64,000 nucleotides of DNA, from positions 62,001 through 126,000 of the forward strand of contig NZ_FNIA01000007.1 in NCBI RefSeq assembly GCF_900103505.1. Reading direction: 5' to 3'. Positions 59,358 to 64,000 of the stretch are shown in pieces. The position numbers and the translations under genes are program-made. Source of the stretch: Haloarchaeobius iranensis. Its GTDB lineage: Archaea > Halobacteriota > Halobacteria > Halobacteriales > Natrialbaceae. Position 1 is the stretch's first letter; every line of letters begins with the position of its first letter. A model generated the notes under the pieces. It was not told the DNA's origin. It saw nothing but the letters and a program-made list of their open reading frames with translations, and did no database searches.

Positions 59358-60221
59358 ATGCAAGGTGGACTACTGCTACAGGTGGCCGGCCAGCTGGAGC
59401 CCGACGGGACCCGGGCCGAGCTGTTCGGACGCATCTTCGAGGTGTTCCTGATCCTCGGCACTGTGGTCGGTGTCGTCGCCGTCGGGTACATGCTGTACAA
59501 CGCGTACAAGTACCGTGACGACGGCACCACCCAAGTCGAGGAGACGGGTGACGTCGGGCGGCCCACACTCGGGGAACTCCCGGAGGGCGGTGGTCACGGA
59601 CGCAAACTGCTTCTCTCGTTCACGCTCAGCGCCATCATCGTCATCTCGCTCATCCTCTGGACGTACTGGGCGCTGCTGTACGTCGAGGCGGGGGCCGCCC
59701 AGCCCGCGGAGCCGGAGATGGAGGACGGTACGACGGTGGAGGTCACGGGCTACCAGTTCGGGTGGGAGTTCGAGTACCCCAACGGCAACACGACCGACGG
59801 GACGATGTACGTGCCCGAGGGTGAGCGCGTCCAGATCGTGGTGACATCATCGGACGTGATGCACAACTTCGGCATCCCCGCGTTCAAGACCAAGACCGAC
59901 GCCATCCCGGGGCAGACCACGAGCACGTGGTTCGGGCCGGTGGAGGACGGCGAGTACACCATCAAGTGCTACGAGCTCTGCGGTGCCGGCCACTCCTACA
60001 TGACCGGGACCGTCGAGGTCATCGACCCGGCGGAGTACGAGCGGATGTTCGTGGAGCCGATGAACAGCACGAACTCGAGCGACGGCGGCACCGAACGCGT
60101 CGCCCCCGCGACGGCGGCCGGTGGCGGTTCCGCACCGACGGTCACGCTGCCGACTGACGGCGGCGCGACGACGACGCCGGCCGCCCGCACAGCAACCACG
60201 GAGGGAGTCCTCAGGCCATGA
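59358..60221 (+). CDS. coxB: cytochrome c oxidase subunit II
   Basis: A 287-residue subunit II with two transmembrane helices (about 24-48 and 85-108) and a periplasm-side CuA domain. The CuA signature CYELCGAGHSYM (about 204-215) has both cysteines, the His and the Met. Aromatic residues GYQFGWEFEYP (electron entry) are present. The C-terminal 60 residues are low-complexity Thr/Ala/Gly. The signal-like start MQGGLLLQVAGQLEP has no clear cleavage site. Overlaps coxA-coxC by 4 bp. Confidence 0.96.
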   Translation: MQGGLLLQVAGQLEPDGTRAELFGRIFEVFLILGTVVGVVAVGYMLYNAYKYRDDGTTQVEETGDVGRPTLGELPEGGGHGRKLLLSFTLSAIIVISLILWTYWALLYVEAGAAQPAEPEMEDGTTVEVTGYQFGWEFEYPNGNTTDGTMYVPEGERVQIVVTSSDVMHNFGIPAFKTKTDAIPGQTTSTWFGPVEDGEYTIKCYELCGAGHSYMTGTVEVIDPAEYERMFVEPMNSTNSSDGGTERVAPATAAGGGSAPTVTLPTDGGATTTPAARTATTEGVLRP

Positions 60222-62827
60222 CCGACGACGAACACGAGACGACGGCCGACGGCACCGGTGAGGAACCACCCGTGAGCGACGGCGGCACGGCCAGCGACGG
60301 CGGTGCCATCGTCGACGACGACGGCTTGCCCGCCGGCGGCGTCCCTGACACCCCCCACGAGGACGACCACGGGCTGCCGCCGACCCACTCCATCCGGCGC
60401 TGGTTCGTCACGACCAACCACAAGGACATCGGGCTGCTGTACACCGTCACGGCTCTGTTCTTCCTCATCTTCGGCGGCCTGCTCGCGCTCCTGATGCGCC
60501 TCGAACTGTGGGCCCCCGGCGCGAACGTGATGTCGGCGGCCTCGTACAACCAGGCTGTCTCCGCGCACGGCCTCGTCATGGTGTTCTGGTTCCTGTCGCC
60601 GCTGGCGTTCGGGTTCGCGAACTACGTCGTCCCGCTGCAGATCGGCGCGAAGGACCTCGCGTTCCCGCGGCTGAACGCGCTCTCGTACTGGTTCTACCTC
60701 TTCTCGGGCATCCTCATGGGCATCTCCTTCTTCCAGGGGAGCACGTTCAACGGCGGCTGGACGATGTACGCGCCGCTGAACACGCCCGTCTACACGCCGG
60801 AGATAGGCGGGACGACGACGGTGCTGGCGTTGATACTGTTCGTCGCCTCGGCGACGGTGGGGTCGGTGAACTTCCTGACGACGATGCATCGGATGCGTGC
60901 GGAGGGGATGACCCTCCGCCGGATGCCCATCTTCACCTGGAGCATCCTGCTGACGGTGTGGATGATGCTCTTTGCGTTCGCCGCGCTGCTGGCCGCGCTG
61001 ATGCTGCTCAGCTCAGACCGACTCATCGGCACGGGCTACTTCGCCGAGAGCAGCCCCGGCGGCGCGATGCTGTGGGCGCACCTGTTCTGGTTCTTCGGCC
61101 ATCCCGAGGTGTACATCGTCTTCTTCCCTGCCCTCGGCGCGATGGCGGAGATCTTCCAGACGTTCTGCGGGCGCCGCATCGTCGGGCGGAAGTGGTTCAT
61201 CGGGGCGATGCTGCTCGTGGCCATCCAGAGCTTCGTCGTCTGGATGCACCACATGTTCCTGACGAGCATCAACCTCGAGATCAAGACGCTGTTCATGGCG
61301 ACGACCATCGGCATCTCGCTGCCGTTCGATTTGATGGTGTTCTCGCTCATCTACACCATGTTGAAGGGGAAGATTCGGTTCAAGACGCCGTTCCTCTTCG
61401 GCTTCGGCGCGCTGGTGCTGTTCATCCTCGGCGGCATCACCGGCGTGTTCCTCGGTGCGGTCGTGCTCGACTACACGCTCCGGGGCACGTACTGGGTCGT
61501 CGCGCACTTCCACTACGTGATGGTCGGCGGCGTGACGGGGCTCGTCGGCGGCCTCTACTACTGGTTCCCGAAGATGACCGGCCGGATGTACGACGAGACG
61601 CTCGGGAAGGTCCACTTCGCGATGTACTTCGTCGGGTTCAACCTGCTGTACTTCCCGATGTTCCTCGCCTGGGAGACGCCGCGTCGGGTGTTCGAGTACG
61701 CACCCGCCCTCACCGGCTGGCACCAGCTCTCGACGGTCGGGGCGTTCCTGCTCGGCTCGTCGTTCCTGGTGATGTTCTACAACCTGTTCAAGAGCGCGTT
61801 CGTCGGCGAGGAGGTCGACGGCCAGCCGTGGGACTTCGCCTCGACGGCCGAGTGGACGGTGCCGTCGCCCCCGCCGCTCGAGAACTTCCCCGGCGTGCCG
61901 ACGTACGCGAGCGGCCGGCTGGAGTTCGACGACGGCGGGAGCGCCCAGACCGACGGCGGTGCCGTCCACGGCAAGGCCGCGGCGCTCCCGGGGAGCGAGG
62001 TGACCGGGACCGAGCACGAGGGCGGCGAGAGCCACGCGAGCATCTGGCCGTTCGTCCTCGGCGTCGGTGCCTTCCTCGTGCTGCTCGGACTCTCCGGGCT
62101 CCAGCGCGGGTACTTCCCCGAGGGAACGATGGGCGGGATGTACATCGGGACCGCGGTCGTCGGCGGGGTGGTCGCGTTCGGCAGTCTCGTCGCGATGACC
62201 CGCGAGAGGTTCCACGGGCCCGAGGGCCCGTTCGGGGAGAGCTGGCCGTTCACCACCGTCGAGAACACGAAGCTGGGGCTGTGGATCTTCCTCGCCTCCG
62301 ACGTCATCCTGTTCGGAGCGTTCATCGGTGCGTACGTGTTCTCCCGCGTCGCGTACGGCTGGACCGACTGGCACCACCTCATCCCCGAGGCGCACGTGGT
62401 GCTGCCGGGGCTCATCAACACCTACCTGCTGTTGACCAGCTCGTTCGCGGTCGTCATCGCGATGGAGTTCGCGGAGCGCGAGAACCGTCTCGGCGTCGTC
62501 GGCTCGCTGGTGGCGACGGTCGGGCTCGGCATCGGCTTCCTCGTCAACAAGGGCATCGAGTGGCAGCACCTGTTCCACATCCACACCGAGGCGTTCCCGG
62601 CCGGCTGGGACCCGGGGACGAACATCGCGTCGACGACGTTCTACGTCACCACGGGCCTGCACGCCCTGCACGTCATCGTCGGCCTCGTCATCGCCGGCTA
62701 CATGATACTCAGGGCGTGGAACGGGGCGTACATGGGCGACGACGAGCCCATCGAGTACTTCGGCCTGTACTGGCACTTCGTCGACATCGTCTGGCTGTTC
62801 CTGTTCCCGCTGTTCTACATCGTGTGA
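60218..62827 (+). CDS. coxA: fused cytochrome c oxidase subunits I and III
   Basis: An 869-residue protein. Residues 50-575 form subunit I with the heme/CuB ligands: SAHGLVM (heme a His, about 115), HPEVYI (CuB His and cross-linked Tyr, about 294), MHHMFL (about 342) and HFHYVMVGG (heme a3/a His, about 430). Residues 600-869 form subunit III (HASIWPFVLG to the end) with its seven-helix pattern and GWDPGTN. The fusion is common in haloarchaea. The 45-residue N-terminal acidic leader is non-conserved. It translates from the ATGA junction with coxB. Confidence 0.96.
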   Translation: MTDDEHETTADGTGEEPPVSDGGTASDGGAIVDDDGLPAGGVPDTPHEDDHGLPPTHSIRRWFVTTNHKDIGLLYTVTALFFLIFGGLLALLMRLELWAPGANVMSAASYNQAVSAHGLVMVFWFLSPLAFGFANYVVPLQIGAKDLAFPRLNALSYWFYLFSGILMGISFFQGSTFNGGWTMYAPLNTPVYTPEIGGTTTVLALILFVASATVGSVNFLTTMHRMRAEGMTLRRMPIFTWSILLTVWMMLFAFAALLAALMLLSSDRLIGTGYFAESSPGGAMLWAHLFWFFGHPEVYIVFFPALGAMAEIFQTFCGRRIVGRKWFIGAMLLVAIQSFVVWMHHMFLTSINLEIKTLFMATTIGISLPFDLMVFSLIYTMLKGKIRFKTPFLFGFGALVLFILGGITGVFLGAVVLDYTLRGTYWVVAHFHYVMVGGVTGLVGGLYYWFPKMTGRMYDETLGKVHFAMYFVGFNLLYFPMFLAWETPRRVFEYAPALTGWHQLSTVGAFLLGSSFLVMFYNLFKSAFVGEEVDGQPWDFASTAEWTVPSPPPLENFPGVPTYASGRLEFDDGGSAQTDGGAVHGKAAALPGSEVTGTEHEGGESHASIWPFVLGVGAFLVLLGLSGLQRGYFPEGTMGGMYIGTAVVGGVVAFGSLVAMTRERFHGPEGPFGESWPFTTVENTKLGLWIFLASDVILFGAFIGAYVFSRVAYGWTDWHHLIPEAHVVLPGLINTYLLLTSSFAVVIAMEFAERENRLGVVGSLVATVGLGIGFLVNKGIEWQHLFHIHTEAFPAGWDPGTNIASTTFYVTTGLHALHVIVGLVIAGYMILRAWNGAYMGDDEPIEYFGLYWHFVDIVWLFLFPLFYIV

Positions 62828-62832
62828 TACCC

Positions 62833-63102
62833 ATGTCCCGAGCAAAACTCTACACCGTGATATACGTCGTCCTGTTCGTGCTGGCGACCGTCCAGGTCGT
62901 CGTCGAGCAGGCCGGCTACCTGGAGGAGTCGTACTGGATGGCGTTCTGGGCCATCATGGTCCTGTCGGCGGTCAAGGCCGTCGTCGTCGCGGGCTGGTAC
63001 CAGCACCTGCGCTGGGAGCCGCGCTCGGTGACGACGCTGATGCTGCTCGGCCTGCTCGGCGCGGTCGCGCTCACCGTCGCCGCGTCGTACTCCATCCTCT
63101 GA
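62833..63102 (+). CDS. cytochrome c oxidase subunit IV-like membrane protein
   Basis: An 89-residue protein with three hydrophobic helices (TVIYVVLFVLATVQVVVEQ, FWAIMVLSAVKAVVVAGWYQ, LMLLGLLGAVALTVAASYSIL). Position right after coxA-coxC and the helix arrangement match the small subunit IV of prokaryotic caa3/ba3-type oxidases. The motif AVVVAGWYQHL resembles the 'KA..V..fF.HL' pattern of that family. The start at 62833 follows the coxA stop by 5 bases. Confidence 0.82.
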   Translation: MSRAKLYTVIYVVLFVLATVQVVVEQAGYLEESYWMAFWAIMVLSAVKAVVVAGWYQHLRWEPRSVTTLMLLGLLGAVALTVAASYSIL

Positions 63103-63234
63103 TCGCCGGGCCCGTTCTCGGGCTCTCGAAGCCGGCAGCGACGGCTGTCCGACCGCGACTCCGAGGAGGGGCCCTCGCCGTCGGGACCGCCGCGGTGGCG
63201 AAGGTGAGAGCCCACAGCCGTCGGCGAGTGCAGG

Positions 63235-63597
63235 TCACAGGCTCAACACCACCATGTAGACGAGGACGAGCACGGCGTACATGCCGGCGAGCGCCGCGAT
63301 GACCTTCAGGTGGTAGACGAACAGCTCGTCCGTCTCCGCCTCGAGGGCGTCCTCGTACCGCTCCCGTTCCCGCCCGGTCAGCGCCTCGGCGTGTACCTCA
63401 CCCAGGTGGAGGTCGTGGTGCATCGTCGTCGGGAACGGCCGGGCGCAGCGCTCGCAGGTCGCCGCCGGCTCCTCGCCGTCGGGGAGCTCGAACCCGGGCT
63501 GGCTGTGGCCCACCGGGTTCGTCGCCGACGACGAGGGGTCCGACGGCTCGTCGGTCGCGTTCGCCTCGTCCGTCGAGCGGTCCTGTGTCGTGGTCAT
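63235..63597 (-). CDS. zinc-finger membrane protein next to cox genes
   Basis: A 120-residue protein. The N-terminal 50 residues are acidic and unordered. The centre carries a finger CERCARPFPTTMHHDLHLGEVH (about 58-79; C2H2-type), and the C-terminus is a single membrane helix VIAALAGMYAVLVLVYMVVL (about 97-116). A single-pass protein with a C2H2 finger is unusual in archaea. It starts inside the end of the next upstream gene (ATGA), so the two are co-translated. May assist oxidase assembly; that is inference. Confidence 0.78.
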   Translation of the reverse strand: MTTTQDRSTDEANATDEPSDPSSSATNPVGHSQPGFELPDGEEPAATCERCARPFPTTMHHDLHLGEVHAEALTGRERERYEDALEAETDELFVYHLKVIAALAGMYAVLVLVYMVVLSL

Positions 63598-64000
63598 ACT
63601 GGCGGGGAGACGTACGGCTGGCCGAGCAGCCACATGCTGGTCATCGTGTAGAACACCATCACGAGCGCGAACGGGTACTGGCTGCGGATGGGCTGGAGCC
63701 GCCCGGTGAACGTCTCGAAGGCGATCGAGTGGGCGACCCAGATGGCGAGCAGGTGCCCGAGGACGACGAACGCCAGCCCAACCGAGCTGAACCAGGCGGG
63801 GAGCTCGGCGACCGGCACGTTCTGCGGCGGCGAGAACGGGTCGAGCGCGAGCACCTCGACGGCCGGGACGAAGGTGACGAAGTAGCCGAGGAAGTGCGCG
63901 AGGTGGTAGCCGGCCGCGATGGGCACCAGCGAGCCGACGAACCGGCGTTCGACGGTACCCGCGCTGACGTAGCTCCCGGCGGTCCGCCGGCCGACCAGCG
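63594..64000 (-). CDS. multi-pass membrane protein associated with cox genes (5' end off the window)
   Basis: At least 135 residues are visible, reading to the edge without a stop. It has hydrophobic helices (AAGYHLAHFLGYFVTFVPAVE, VGLAFVVLGHLLAIWVAHSIA, FALVMVFYTMTSMWLLGQPY) and several membrane histidines. The segment SQYPFALVMVFYTMTSMWLLG resembles the C-terminus of actinobacterial proteins annotated as fenitrothion hydrolase; that name does not imply function here. Position among oxidase genes suggests a role in oxidase biogenesis or electron transfer. The N-terminal start is outside the window. Confidence 0.75.
   Translation of the reverse strand, partial: LVGRRTAGSYVSAGTVERRFVGSLVPIAAGYHLAHFLGYFVTFVPAVEVLALDPFSPPQNVPVAELPAWFSSVGLAFVVLGHLLAIWVAHSIAFETFTGRLQPIRSQYPFALVMVFYTMTSMWLLGQPYVSPPV

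Noticed and set aside
60508-63102. 864-codon frame within coxA-coxC
   Set aside because: Arg/His-rich shadow of the oxidase gene in the +1 frame; only its last part overlaps the true subunit IV gene.
1-64000. CRISPR array, rRNA, transposase or replication origin
   Set aside because: No regularly spaced repeats, no conserved rRNA blocks, no recognisable IS transposase or integrase frame, and no orc1/cdc6 gene or origin repeats were seen.

Overview
The window is haloarchaeal chromosome (class Halobacteria). The DNA is very GC-rich, the predicted proteins are acidic, and many genes have a TATA-like box about 25-35 nt before the start codon with almost no leader. The gene set fits as well: Cdc48 AAA ATPase, TFB, archaeal GatE, an AbrB-PhoU fusion, Phr photolyase, an F420-type oxidoreductase, MptE, HTR-less 7TM histidine kinases, and tRNA-Ser with a long variable arm. 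I cannot assign a genus. It is mostly core chromosome. No transposase, integrase, CRISPR array, rRNA or replication origin was seen.

Layout. 1-7,050: a Cdc48 / mini-Hsp20 operon behind a candidate heat-shock operator, an alpha/beta hydrolase, panB, and small enzymes. 7,054-18,800: a histidine kinase remnant, superoxide dismutase, a 7TM histidine kinase, UbiA prenyltransferase, photolyase, a divergent kinase-like / acyl-CoA dehydrogenase pair resembling a split ACAD10/11, a receiver-GAF-PAS kinase and a GNAT protein. 18,865-22,501: a long acidic protein, an SDR and an F420-type oxidoreductase. 23,077-33,493: a phosphate block, pstS-pstC-pstA-pstB-phoU-abrB/phoU on the minus strand, with a PiT transporter nearby and a DUF47/PhoU-like protein at 36.5 kb. 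33,509-39,410: USP plus glycolate oxidase-type FAD enzyme, quinone oxidoreductase, and the pterin/folate genes mptE and folP.

39,550-44,988 holds a membrane-associated MoxR module: two tandem DUF4129-type paralogues, a small membrane protein, a DUF58 protein and another membrane protein, all overlapping by ATGA junctions, facing a convergent moxR. 45,090-45,301 is tRNA-Ser(CGA) followed by an inverted and a direct copy of its own 3' end, which looks like an integration-site scar. Then come fumC, a zinc-finger protein, gatE, a PAP2 phosphatase, trmJ, a cluster of perfect hairpins (52.58-52.86 kb), a lipoprotein, a phytoene desaturase-like enzyme, NifU-like and DUF192 proteins, leuA/cimA, tfb, and a terminal-oxidase cluster (coxB, fused coxA-coxC, a subunit IV-like protein, two associated membrane proteins) that runs off the right edge.

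The most useful observations are the CTAAC-N5-GTTAG operator before the Hsp20/Cdc48 operon, the split ACAD10/11-like pair, the tRNA 3'-end copies, the MoxR/DUF58/DUF4129 locus, and the hairpin cluster.
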